NCBI RefSeq assembly: GCF_000425445.1
Contig: NZ_AUDL01000004.1
Location: 434,001 to 498,000, forward strand
Reading direction: 5' to 3'
Length of the DNA: 64,000 nucleotides
Source: Flavobacterium denitrificans DSM 15936
GTDB taxonomy: Bacteria; Bacteroidota; Bacteroidia; Flavobacteriales; Flavobacteriaceae
Positions 54,267 to 62,764 of the stretch are shown in pieces. Every line of letters begins with the position of its first letter. Position 1 is the first letter of the stretch. The notes under the pieces were generated by a model. The model ran no database searches. It had not been told where the DNA came from and was given only the letters and a program-made list of their open reading frames with translations. The position numbers and the translations under genes are program-made.

Positions 54267-54764
54267 ATGAAAAAAATATTTTTAATTATCATTTTATCTT
54301 TTGGGCCAATAAATGCTCAGATTAGCACCAAAATTGAAGGTGTTATTATTAATGCCCCTTGTGAATTAGAATATACAAGAAATATTGGAAATCAAAACAA
54401 TTATAGCTGTCCTTTACAATATGATGTAGATAAGATAGATAATTATTCTATTACTGTTTCTAATCTGCAAACACAAATGAATGGCTTAAAAGAAAGTAGT
54501 CTTAAAGAATTTAAAGCATCTTTTTTAAAAACAATTGAAATAAATTCAAAAGCTGAAGGAGAGTCAATAAAATATTTAAAATTAAAAAATGGAATTGATG
54601 CTCTAAGCAGTATTTCTTATTTAACTTATGGAACACAAAAATTTAAAAACATTTCTATTACATTTTTATATAAACAAAAAAGTTTCATTGTAAATATTAC
54701 CACCAATAATCTTAAAAAACATAATGAGATTGCGGAATTAAGTGAACGTATAATTTTTAATTAA
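54267..54764 (+). CDS. Secreted protein of unknown function
   Basis: A 165-residue protein with a signal peptide (ending INAQ at about residue 18) and two cysteines at the N-terminal end of the mature part (Cys32, Cys48). It is otherwise unrecognised. It directly follows a small membrane protein, with no gap. Nothing ties it to pigment synthesis except position. Confidence 0.7.
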   Translation: MKKIFLIIILSFGPINAQISTKIEGVIINAPCELEYTRNIGNQNNYSCPLQYDVDKIDNYSITVSNLQTQMNGLKESSLKEFKASFLKTIEINSKAEGESIKYLKLKNGIDALSSISYLTYGTQKFKNISITFLYKQKSFIVNITTNNLKKHNEIAELSERIIFN

Positions 54765-54811
54765 TTAGGGCAAAATTTCAAAAATTGTCTTATTAAAAAT
54801 TATTTTCAATT

Positions 54812-55429
54812 ATGACTCAAACCAAAAACTACATACAATCCTGCATCACCATCCAAAACAACGAAATTGTTTTGAACGGAACTTCTGTATTCAAAACTGA
54901 ACCAACCGATTTTGCTGATTTTTCCAAACAAGCTTTACGTAATTTTGAAATCCAATATCCAAAGTTTTTCAAAATGGATGCTTTGAGTAAACTCGCTTTT
55001 TTAGGATCGGAGTTGCTTTTGAGTCCGATAATTTCTTCGGAAGAAGAAAATAATATCGCTTTGGTTTTGGCCAATAAATCATCAAGTTTAGATACCGATG
55101 TAAAATATCAGGAATCAATTTCTGATAAAGAAAACTATTATCCGAGTCCGGCGGTTTTTGTTTATACACTGCCAAATATTTGTTTGGGCGAAATAAGTAT
55201 CCGTCATCAGCTAAAAAGTGAGAATTCTTTCTTTATATTTGATGCTTTCAACGCCGAATTTATGTCGAATTATTCGAATATTTTATTGAATTCAGATAAA
55301 GCCGATAAAGTCCTTTGCGGTTGGGTGGAATATTTTAACGAAGATTACAAAGCTTTTCTCTGCGTCATTGGCAAGGAAGAAAACGAGAAATATAGAGACG
55401 AAAATATCAATACATTATACAATAAATAA
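54812..55429 (+). CDS. Truncated ketosynthase-like protein without active Cys
   Basis: A 205-residue protein resembling only the N-terminal half of a ketosynthase, like the short ketosynthase-like proteins (PF13723 type) of aryl polyene clusters. KFFKMDALSKLAFLGSELLL and the SPAVFVYTLPNICLGEISI strand fit the thiolase fold. At the position of the active Cys (FIFDAFNAEF) I see Phe145. It has no His motifs. It may act as a partner or chain-length factor of an active ketosynthase. It is 2 bp before the second ACP. Confidence 0.7.
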   Translation: MTQTKNYIQSCITIQNNEIVLNGTSVFKTEPTDFADFSKQALRNFEIQYPKFFKMDALSKLAFLGSELLLSPIISSEEENNIALVLANKSSSLDTDVKYQESISDKENYYPSPAVFVYTLPNICLGEISIRHQLKSENSFFIFDAFNAEFMSNYSNILLNSDKADKVLCGWVEYFNEDYKAFLCVIGKEENEKYRDENINTLYNK

Positions 55430-55431
55430 TC

Positions 55432-55689
55432 ATGGAAGCATTAAAAGAAGAATTAAAAAATAAAATCATTACGACTTTAAATTTAGAAGATATCGCAATC
55501 GAAGACATTGCAGATAACGATCCTTTGTTTGGAGACGGTTTAGGTTTAGACTCGATTGATGCACTTGAATTGATCGTGATTTTGGATAAAGATTACGGAA
55601 TTAAACTGGTTGACCCGAAAGAAGGAAAATCAATTTTCCAGTCAATCGAAACGATGGCGGCGTATATAAGCGCCAATAGAACAAAGTAA
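55432..55689 (+). CDS. Acyl carrier protein (2)
   Basis: An 85-residue carrier with the modifiable Ser in LGLDSIDALEL. The sequence differs clearly from the ACP at 44132, and the gene is coupled to a degenerate ketosynthase, so it may be dedicated to the polyene. Confidence 0.93.
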   Translation: MEALKEELKNKIITTLNLEDIAIEDIADNDPLFGDGLGLDSIDALELIVILDKDYGIKLVDPKEGKSIFQSIETMAAYISANRTK

Positions 55690-56019
55690 TTTATACAAAC
55701 TTTGACAAAGAAATGCTTAAAAACTTAGCGACTCTGCGACTTGGCGAGATTAAATTAAAAAGCTTTTTTTTAACTGCGAGAAATTTGCTCGCAATCCCGA
55801 TAGCTATCGGGAGCAAAGCGCAAAGTTTTTTCTAACAGTTTCAGTTAAATTAAAAAGTTGCTAACTCAAAGAAATGCTTATAAAACTTGGCGACTCTGCG
55901 ACTTGGCGAGATTAAATCATAAAGCTTTTTTCTTATCAGCGAGAAATTTGCTCGCAATCCCGATAGCTATCGGGAGCGAAGGCGCAAAGTTTAATTTGAT
56001 CTAAAATCATAAATCTAAA
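55690..56019. repeat. Duplicated intergenic repeat with two palindromes
   Basis: 330 bp without a gene. Two similar units (about 55708-55835 and 55869-55995) each carry AAGAAATGCTTA, GCGACTCTGCGACTTGGCGAGAT, GCGAGAAATTTGCTCGCAA and the CCCGATAGCTATCGGG palindrome (55796-55811 and 55959-55974). This is a recent tandem duplication of a repeat element in the middle of the locus. Confidence 0.8.
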
Positions 56020-57222
56020 ATGGCAAAAGGTGTCGCAATAACCGGAATGGGAATTATCTCTTCGATTGGAAATTCAGTCGAGGAAAATTATATTTCCCTG
56101 ATCGAAAATAAAATCGGTATTTCCAGAATTGAAAATATTCCGACAGTTCATGCTGATGTCATCAAAGTTGGTGAAATCAAAAAAACCAATGAAGAATTGG
56201 TTTCCGAATTACAGCTTTCAGAAAATAATAATTTTTCGAGAACAACGATGATTGGTGCTTTGGCAGCCAAACAAGCCGTTGAAAATGCTGGGATTACTTC
56301 AATCAACGAATTCAGAACCGGACTTATTTCGGCGACGAGCGTTGGCGGCATGGATATGACCGAGAAACATTATTACGATTATTTCGAAAAACCAGAATTG
56401 ACAAAATACATTACCTGTCATGACGGTGGCGATGTGGCTGAAAAAATTGCTTCAGAACTTGGTTTAAAAGGAATGGTTACGACAATCAGTACAGCTTGTT
56501 CATCGGCAGCAAACTCAATTATGTTGGGTGCGCGACTGATTAAAACCGGAAAACTGGATCGCGTAATTGTGGGCGGAACGGATGCTTTGGCAAAATTCAC
56601 CATCAACGGATTCAAGACTTTAATGATTTTATCTGACGATTATAACAAACCTTTTGACAATAACCGAAAAGGATTAAATCTCGGTGAAGCGGCGGCTTTT
56701 TTAGTTTTAGAATCGGATGAAGTTGTTGCGAAGCAAAATAAAAAAGTCTTGGCAAGAGTTTCGGGTTACGGAAACGCAAATGATGCTTTTCACCAAACTG
56801 CTTCTTCAGAAAATGGCGACGGCGCTTATTTGGCGATGAAAAAAGCTTTTGAAGTTTCGGGAATAAAACCTTCCGAAATTGATTATATCAACGTTCACGG
56901 AACTGCAACCCCAAACAATGATTTATCTGAAGGAAGAGCTTTGTTGCGAATTTATGAAGATGAAAAAGTTCCGGATTTCAGTTCTACAAAACCTTTTACG
57001 GGCCATACTTTAGCGGCGGCGGCGGCGATTGAAGCGGTTTATTCCGTTTTGGCCATTCAAAATAATGTGGTTTATCCCAATTTGAATTTTGAAAATCAAA
57101 TGGAAGAATTTGATTTGAAACCTCAGACTACTTTAAAAAACAAAAATATCGAACACGTTTTATCCAATTCTTTTGGTTTTGGCGGAAATTGTTCCACTCT
57201 TATATTTTCTAAAAACGCATAA
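56020..57222 (+). CDS. Beta-ketoacyl-ACP synthase (active type, FabF-like)
   Basis: The 400-residue ketosynthase has an intact triad: Cys in ISTACSSAANSIM, His in INVHGTATPNND and His in STKPFTGHTLAAAA. With a catalytically dead homologue following it (57449-58510), it looks like the KS of a KS/chain-length-factor pair, as shown for aryl polyene synthases (ApeO-ApeC). It probably extends the polyene. Confidence 0.93.
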   Translation: MAKGVAITGMGIISSIGNSVEENYISLIENKIGISRIENIPTVHADVIKVGEIKKTNEELVSELQLSENNNFSRTTMIGALAAKQAVENAGITSINEFRTGLISATSVGGMDMTEKHYYDYFEKPELTKYITCHDGGDVAEKIASELGLKGMVTTISTACSSAANSIMLGARLIKTGKLDRVIVGGTDALAKFTINGFKTLMILSDDYNKPFDNNRKGLNLGEAAAFLVLESDEVVAKQNKKVLARVSGYGNANDAFHQTASSENGDGAYLAMKKAFEVSGIKPSEIDYINVHGTATPNNDLSEGRALLRIYEDEKVPDFSSTKPFTGHTLAAAAAIEAVYSVLAIQNNVVYPNLNFENQMEEFDLKPQTTLKNKNIEHVLSNSFGFGGNCSTLIFSKNA

Positions 57223-57264
57223 AATCGTCATGATTCTACTAAAAAGTAAAATACTAAAAGCTTA

Positions 57265-57332
57265 ATTTTAACCGCAAATTACACAAATTAACACAAATTA
57301 ATTTGCGGAAATTTGTGTAATTTGTGGTTTAA
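57265..57332. repeat. Inverted repeat AACCGCAAATTACACAAATT
   Basis: A left arm near 57270-57300 (ACCGCAAATTACACAAATT) and right arm near 57301-57332 (AATTTGTGTAATTTGTGGTTT) are complementary, in the gap between the ketosynthase and its degenerate partner. Confidence 0.7.
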
Positions 57333-57448
57333 AAAAATTTAGAAGCTGAAAACAAAATCTTCTATAGCACATAGTTTTAAACTATTTTTGAGACCGATAG
57401 CAAAAATGACAATTCCATATTCTCTTAAAAAACAAATTTAATCTTCGC

Positions 57449-58510
57449 ATGAAAAAAACATATATAAATGGAGTAGGCTGTATTTCGACTCAAAAAACAT
57501 TTGATACTGTTTTTTTAGAAGAAGCTGTTGTCAACAATTCTGAAAATGTATTGTCGATTGTTCCTCCGGTTTACAAAGATTATATTTCTCCTGCCATGAT
57601 CAGAAGAATGGCAAAAGGAGTGAAAAACGGAATAGTAGCTTCAGCTTTGGCGATGAAAGATGCCAATGTCGAAAACGTTGATGCCATTATCACCGGAACC
57701 GGTTTGGGCTGTATCGAAGATTCTGAAAAATTTCTGAAAAACATTCTTGATAATAATGAAGAGTTTTTAACGCCGACTTCTTTTATTCAATCGACACACA
57801 ATACGGTTGGTGCACAAATCGCACTTTCATTGCAATGCAAAGGTTATAATTTTACCTATGTAAACGGAGCGGTTTCTTTTGAATCTGCCCTTTTAGATGC
57901 TAAAATGCAAATTGAAGAGGACGAAGCCAATTCAATTTTAGTTGGCGGAGTTGATGAAAATGGCGAATATACTTTATCGCTTTTTAAACTTGCCGGAAGA
58001 ATTAAAAAAGAAAACGATCTTCCTGCTGAAGTTTTAAATGCCAATTCCAAGGGTGTTGTTTACGGAGAAGGCGCAAGTTTTTTTGTTTTGGAAAATGAAA
58101 GAAAAGCCAGTACTTATGCAGAAATTCTCGATGTTGAAATCGTAAATACATTGGAAGAAAATGAAATTGAACAAGCTTTAATTTCATTTTTAAAAACAAA
58201 TAATTTACAAATTTCAGATCTTGACGCTGTGGTTTTAGGTTTTGATGGAAACTCAGATTCTGATTTTTATTATAAAAACCTTTCTGAAAACGCTTTCGCC
58301 GAAATACCTCAGCTGTATTACAAACATTTGAGTGGTGCGTACGATACAGCTTCGGCATTTGCTTTATGGATGGCATCAAAAATTATAAAAACGCAGGAAG
58401 TTCCTGAAATTATAAAAGTAAATTCGGTTTCAAAACCAGCTTACAATACCATTTTATTGTACAATCAGGTAAATGGAAAAAATCATAGTTTTACGTTGCT
58501 TTCAAAATGA
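57449..58510 (+). CDS. Catalytically dead ketosynthase homologue (chain-length-factor-like)
   Basis: A 353-residue thiolase-fold protein aligned to the ketosynthase before it. The active Cys is Ala141 (YVNGAVSFESALL), and both His motifs are lost: the HGTATP position reads LGFDGNSD and TGHTLA reads SGAYDTASA. It keeps GVVYGEGASFFVLE in the core. It should form a heterodimer with an active ketosynthase and set chain length. It overlaps the following deacetylase gene by 4 bp (ATGA). Confidence 0.85.
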   Translation: MKKTYINGVGCISTQKTFDTVFLEEAVVNNSENVLSIVPPVYKDYISPAMIRRMAKGVKNGIVASALAMKDANVENVDAIITGTGLGCIEDSEKFLKNILDNNEEFLTPTSFIQSTHNTVGAQIALSLQCKGYNFTYVNGAVSFESALLDAKMQIEEDEANSILVGGVDENGEYTLSLFKLAGRIKKENDLPAEVLNANSKGVVYGEGASFFVLENERKASTYAEILDVEIVNTLEENEIEQALISFLKTNNLQISDLDAVVLGFDGNSDSDFYYKNLSENAFAEIPQLYYKHLSGAYDTASAFALWMASKIIKTQEVPEIIKVNSVSKPAYNTILLYNQVNGKNHSFTLLSK

Positions 58511-59292
58511 TAACGCATAAAAACATATCTGTTTTTTTTATCTTTTTATTGCTTTTCTTGTTCGTATTAAAAGCAGATAAAGGGATTAACGAATTGTGGT
58601 TTTTCATAGTTATTGTACCTTTTATTGCCATTAATATCTATGGCACTTCAAGAATTTCATCTAATTATATCATTAAAGCTTTCTGCAATAATCCATCGGA
58701 AACGGAGAAAAAAATTGCTTTAACTTTTGATGACGGACCAAGCATTTATACTTTGGAAGTTTTGGAATTGCTGAAAAAGTATGATGCCAAAGCAACTTTT
58801 TTCTGCATTGGAAAAAATATTGAAAAGCATCCAGAAATTTTAAAACAAGTTATTGCTGAAGGTCATTTGGTTGGAAATCATTCGTACTCACATTCTAAAT
58901 TTTTTGATTTTTATACGGAGCCAACAATAAGGAAAGAGCTTCAAAAAACAGATCAACTTCTGGAGAAATTCACTTCCAAAAAAATCAACTTTTTTCGTCC
59001 GCCTTATGGAGTAACAACGCCATCAATCGGAAGAGCTTTAAAAATCACTGGACACAAAGTTATTGGCTGGAATATTCGTTCGCTTGACGGTGGCACAACA
59101 AATCAGGAATTAATTTTGAACCGAATAAAAAAACGAGTTTGTCCCGGCGGAATCGTACTTTTGCACGATACTGCTCCACACTCTGTTTTGGTATTGGAAC
59201 AGTTTTTGCAATTTTTACAGCAAAATAATTATGAAGTGGTTTCTGTAGAGGAATTACTGAAACTTAATGCTTACGAATTTGAACGCGGATGA
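58507..59292 (+). CDS. Polysaccharide deacetylase family protein
   Basis: A membrane-anchored NodB-domain protein of 261 residues with two N-terminal hydrophobic segments (about 8-50). The metal-site motifs are intact: TFDDGPS, HSYSHSK, RPPYGVTTP and VLLHDTAP. In this cluster it may deacetylate a lipid or sugar linked to the pigment rather than chitin. It is coupled to the degenerate ketosynthase gene before it. The substrate is unknown. Confidence 0.9.
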   Translation: MITHKNISVFFIFLLLFLFVLKADKGINELWFFIVIVPFIAINIYGTSRISSNYIIKAFCNNPSETEKKIALTFDDGPSIYTLEVLELLKKYDAKATFFCIGKNIEKHPEILKQVIAEGHLVGNHSYSHSKFFDFYTEPTIRKELQKTDQLLEKFTSKKINFFRPPYGVTTPSIGRALKITGHKVIGWNIRSLDGGTTNQELILNRIKKRVCPGGIVLLHDTAPHSVLVLEQFLQFLQQNNYEVVSVEELLKLNAYEFERG

Positions 59293-59400
59293 AACGGATT
59301 CGCTATCGCGAAGACGCGGATTTAAACTGATTTTCTTAAATTAAAAATTCGTGAAAATTGGTGCAATTCGTGGCAAAATTTAAGCACAATTTAAAAAAAC
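59293..59400. repeat. Repeat remnants before the LolA-like gene
   Basis: GCGGAT-type words near 59285-59325 and AATTCGTGAAAATTGGTGCAATTCGTGG near 59346-59373, the latter related to repeats near 45447 and 63961. Confidence 0.55.
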
Positions 59401-60027
59401 ATGAAAACTAAAATAGCACTGTTAATTCTATTTATTTCAGGCAATATATTCGCCCAAGAACAAAAAATGACCGATGCTGAAATTGCGTCTTTCAAACAAG
59501 ATGTAAATGTGGTTTCGAAAAAAATCAAAACTTTAAGTACTGATTTTGTGCAATACAAACATTTGGATTTTTTATCAAAAGACATTGAAACTTCGGGAAA
59601 AATGGTTTTTAAAGAACCGGCTTTATTATCATGGCAATACAAAAAACCATACAATTACAGTATTGTTTTCAAAAACGGAAAAATCCTGATCAACGACGAA
59701 GGAAAGAAAAGTGCGGTTGATATTGGCAACAGCAAAATCTTTGCAAGAATCAACAAATTGATTATTGGAAGCGTAAGCGGAAATATGTTTGACGACAAAG
59801 AATTTACTATTTCGTATTTTAAAATGAAAGGCCAAAATTTGGCGAAATTTGTTCCGAAAGATGCTACGCTGAAAAAATACATCAAACAAATTGAACTGAC
59901 TTTCGACAAGGAAGAAGCAACAGTTGTTCAGGTAAAATTACTAGAATCATCTGAAGATTATACCCGAATTGTACTTAAAAATAAAGTGATCAATGCAAAA
60001 ATCGACGATTCAGTTTTTACTAATTAA
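59401..60027 (+). CDS. LolA-like outer membrane lipoprotein carrier
   Basis: A periplasmic carrier of 208 residues with a signal peptide ending IFAQ. It has the half-barrel LolA-type pattern: LSTDFVQYKHLDFLSKDIETSGKMVF, PALLSWQYKKPYNYSIVF and KKYIKQIELTFD. LolA-like genes occur in aryl polyene clusters and may carry the hydrophobic pigment across the periplasm. Its 3' end overlaps the next gene by 35 bp. Confidence 0.88.
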   Translation: MKTKIALLILFISGNIFAQEQKMTDAEIASFKQDVNVVSKKIKTLSTDFVQYKHLDFLSKDIETSGKMVFKEPALLSWQYKKPYNYSIVFKNGKILINDEGKKSAVDIGNSKIFARINKLIIGSVSGNMFDDKEFTISYFKMKGQNLAKFVPKDATLKKYIKQIELTFDKEEATVVQVKLLESSEDYTRIVLKNKVINAKIDDSVFTN

Positions 60028-60628
60028 TTGTTTTCTGGCAATTGTTTTGGTTTCCTGTGGCTCGGTCACAAAAAATTATACGCCTAAAAAATTAGACAAA
60101 ACCACGATAGAAGTTCCTTATTTTACCGATTCAAAAACCGACTATGTTTACAAAACCAACATTACAGTTTACGGTCATGAAATGTCCGGAATTTTCATCG
60201 CCAAAAAAATAAATTACACCACACATCGCGTAGTTTTTACAACCGAATTTGGAAACAAATTATTGGATTTTGAAATTTCGGAAAACAGTTTTAAAGTCAA
60301 TTCGATTGTTTCAGAATTGGATCGAAAAATCCTCATCAATACTTTGGAAGAAGATTTTCGTCTGCTTCTTAAAAACAACTATTTGATTCAGGAGCAATTT
60401 GAAAACCAAGAAAATGAAATTTATAAATCGCAAGACGGGAAGCGCGACAACTATCTTTTCTTCTCCAAAAAAGATCAAAAATTAGAAAAAGTAGTTCGTT
60501 CCTCTAAAACAAAAGATAAAATAACAATTACTTTTACTTTAGAAAACGATATTTTTGCTAAAAAAGTCGTCATTTTGCATCAAAATATCAAGCTGAAAAT
60601 TGAGCTAAATTATTTTAAATCAGAATAG
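59993..60628 (+). CDS. Lipoprotein of unknown function
   Basis: A 211-residue lipoprotein: a hydrophobic segment (LLINCFLAIVLVSC) ends with Cys22 as the lipid site. The mature part is beta-rich with no motif I recognise. It overlaps the LolA-like gene by 35 bp in another frame, so the two are tightly coupled. A LolB-like acceptor role for the carrier is possible by position and size, but this is inference. Confidence 0.8.
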   Translation: MQKSTIQFLLINCFLAIVLVSCGSVTKNYTPKKLDKTTIEVPYFTDSKTDYVYKTNITVYGHEMSGIFIAKKINYTTHRVVFTTEFGNKLLDFEISENSFKVNSIVSELDRKILINTLEEDFRLLLKNNYLIQEQFENQENEIYKSQDGKRDNYLFFSKKDQKLEKVVRSSKTKDKITITFTLENDIFAKKVVILHQNIKLKIELNYFKSE

Positions 60629-60656
60629 AATTCAATTAACATAAACCAAACCAACT

Positions 60657-61274
60657 ATGAGAAAAATAACCTTAATTGCATTTGTTTTATTTATTGGACT
60701 TGTTTCATCTCAGGCGCAAGTATCTGTTAATCCAGGAATTAGAGGCGGTTTGAACCTTGCACGTTTGACCAATATTGACAACAACAATATGAAATCTGAT
60801 TATTATGTGGGAGGTCTTGTTGAAATTAAATTCAACAAATTATTCACGTTGCAACCCGAATTGACGTATTCAAGACAAGGAAGCAAGGGAAGATATTATG
60901 ATGGTTCTCCTGAACAATTAGGCCTTGGCAATACCACTTATGACTTAAATTATATTACGGCAGGAGCTGTAGGTAAATTTTATTTTCACGGACAAGGGTT
61001 TCATGTGTTGGCAGGGCCTTCTTTTGATCTGAAAGTAGATGACAATTTTGGAAAATACGGATTTGATCCTATTGATGTTGATTTAGCTTTTGTGGGCGGT
61101 ATTGGATACACATTACCAAACGGATTGACTTTTGAAGCAAGATTCAAACAAGGTTTGGTGGATATTTATGGGTATGACGATTTGGATTATGATAACAACA
61201 ATTACTATTATGAAAATGTAATTTTGAATCAGGTTTTTCAATTTGGAATCAGTTATACGTTTAAATCGAAATAA
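60657..61274 (+). CDS. PorT-like outer membrane beta-barrel protein (1)
   Basis: A 205-residue secreted protein with a signal peptide ending SSQAQ, then an eight-stranded OMP_b-brl_2-like barrel: NPGIRGGLNLARL, LFTLQPELTYSRQGSKG and GLTFEARFKQGLVDI. It ends QFGISYTFKSK. A close paralogue follows at once. These may form the exit or anchoring site for the pigment in the outer membrane, which is inference. Confidence 0.88.
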   Translation: MRKITLIAFVLFIGLVSSQAQVSVNPGIRGGLNLARLTNIDNNNMKSDYYVGGLVEIKFNKLFTLQPELTYSRQGSKGRYYDGSPEQLGLGNTTYDLNYITAGAVGKFYFHGQGFHVLAGPSFDLKVDDNFGKYGFDPIDVDLAFVGGIGYTLPNGLTFEARFKQGLVDIYGYDDLDYDNNNYYYENVILNQVFQFGISYTFKSK

Positions 61275-61882
61275 TGTATAAAAATCTAATTACAGCCTTT
61301 CTTGTTTTATGCGCCTTTCCTAAAGTTAATGCTCAAACAAGTTTTAATCCTGGTTTAAGAGGTGGTTTGAGTTTGTCAACAATTTCAGAAACGAAATCCA
61401 GTTACAAAACTGATTTTTACGTTGGTGCTTTTGGAGAAATAAATATTACAAAAAAATATGCTCTTCAGCCCGAAATAACATATAGCAGACAAGGATCTGA
61501 TAATGTTGGCTATTATTTTGACAATGCTGAACCAAAAAAAGTGAAATTTCGTGATTTGCAATTGGGTTATTTATCCTTTACGCTCTTAAATAAATTTACA
61601 TTTGGGCCTGGAATTCAAATACAATTTGGACCCGCTGTGGATGTTCTTGTAAATGATAATTTAGATAAAGTAGAAATGTATAACGATTTATCGCTTATTT
61701 CTGGTGTTGCTTATCGATTGCCTTCGGGGCTTACATTTGAAGCTCGATTAAAAAAAGGTTTGCTAGATGTATTTGACAGTTCTTATTATAATGACGTAAA
61801 TGATTATTACTTATTTGGAAGTTATAATACCAATGTCAATATTCAATTAGGAATTTCTTATGCCTTTAGCGGAAAAAAATAA
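61274..61882 (+). CDS. PorT-like outer membrane beta-barrel protein (2)
   Basis: A 202-residue paralogue of the preceding gene: NPGLRGGLSLSTIS, YALQPEITYSRQGSDN and GLTFEARLKKGLLDV align with it directly. The two genes share one base (stop/start). The pair is a local tandem duplication with clear divergence. Confidence 0.88.
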   Translation: MYKNLITAFLVLCAFPKVNAQTSFNPGLRGGLSLSTISETKSSYKTDFYVGAFGEINITKKYALQPEITYSRQGSDNVGYYFDNAEPKKVKFRDLQLGYLSFTLLNKFTFGPGIQIQFGPAVDVLVNDNLDKVEMYNDLSLISGVAYRLPSGLTFEARLKKGLLDVFDSSYYNDVNDYYLFGSYNTNVNIQLGISYAFSGKK

Positions 61883-61886
61883 AAAA

Positions 61887-62258
61887 ATGGTTTTAAAAGA
61901 TTTTTATACAATTCTTTCAGAAGAAAAAACGGGAGACACAAAATATACTATTACGATTTTGGTCAATGAAAAACACGAAGTTTTCAAAGGTCATTTTCCG
62001 GGAAATCCAATTATGCCGGGTGTTTGCATGATTCAGATTATAAAGGAATTGACGGAGAAAATTACACAGGAAACTTTGATGATCCAGACTTTGGCCAATG
62101 TAAAATTCATGGCACTTATTAATCCAGAAGTTAATCCTGAATTGCGCTTAGAACTTGACATTACAACAACCGAAGATAATCTAGTTAAAGTAAAAAACAC
62201 CACTTATTTTAATGACACTGTTGCTTTGAAATTAAGCAATGTGTACAAAAAAATGTAA
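61887..62258 (+). CDS. Hot-dog dehydratase-like protein (His only)
   Basis: A 123-residue FabZ-like protein. It has the canonical FKGHFPGNPIMPGV with His36, but the Glu that should follow 14 residues later is Gln50 (CMIQIIKEL). This is the mirror image of the proteins at 47610 and 48139, which have Glu but not His. I use ATG 61887, 5 bp after the upstream stop; an earlier ATG at 61860 would overlap the barrel gene. Confidence 0.82.
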   Translation: MVLKDFYTILSEEKTGDTKYTITILVNEKHEVFKGHFPGNPIMPGVCMIQIIKELTEKITQETLMIQTLANVKFMALINPEVNPELRLELDITTTEDNLVKVKNTTYFNDTVALKLSNVYKKM

Positions 62259-62260
62259 TT

Positions 62261-62746
62261 ATGAAACTTCTATTGACATTACTTTTATGGATAAATTTTG
62301 TGGGCAATCCAGATTTGGCGTCCATCAGAAAAATGTATCCGAATGTTACTAAGTCTGAAAGCAACGCAAAAGAATTTTCAGAAAAACTGTCTGGTATTTC
62401 AAATAATGATGCTGAAGTTTTAGTGGCTTACAAAGCGGCTTCAATTTTATTGGATTCTAAATTCGAAAAAAAATTAAACGACAAAATTGAACGTTTTAAA
62501 GAAGGTGCAAAATTGCTTGAATCGACTATAAAAAGCGAACCAAATAATATCGAAATCAGAATGATTCGTTTGAGCATCCAAGAAAATGTTCCTGGAATAA
62601 CAGGTTATAAAAAGAATATCAAAGAAGACAAAAAATATCTAACAGAACATTATGCTGATCAAAGCGGTGCTCTAAAAGAATATCTAAAAGACTTTATTTT
62701 ACAATCAAAAAGCTTTACTGAAAAAGAGAAGCAATTCGTGAAGTAA
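62261..62746 (+). CDS. Secreted helical protein of unknown function
   Basis: A 161-residue protein with a short N-terminal hydrophobic stretch (MKLLLTLLLWINFVGN) that may be a signal peptide. The rest is Lys/Glu-rich and helical, without recognised motif. It starts 2 bp behind the dehydratase-like gene and so belongs to the same transcript. Confidence 0.7.
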   Translation: MKLLLTLLLWINFVGNPDLASIRKMYPNVTKSESNAKEFSEKLSGISNNDAEVLVAYKAASILLDSKFEKKLNDKIERFKEGAKLLESTIKSEPNNIEIRMIRLSIQENVPGITGYKKNIKEDKKYLTEHYADQSGALKEYLKDFILQSKSFTEKEKQFVK

Positions 62747-62764
62747 ACGAAAGCAAAATTCCAA

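Noticed and set aside
58002..58379. 125-codon frame opposite to the dead ketosynthase
   Set aside because: Low-complexity His/Leu/Phe/Lys-rich sequence antisense to a long, well-aligned gene.
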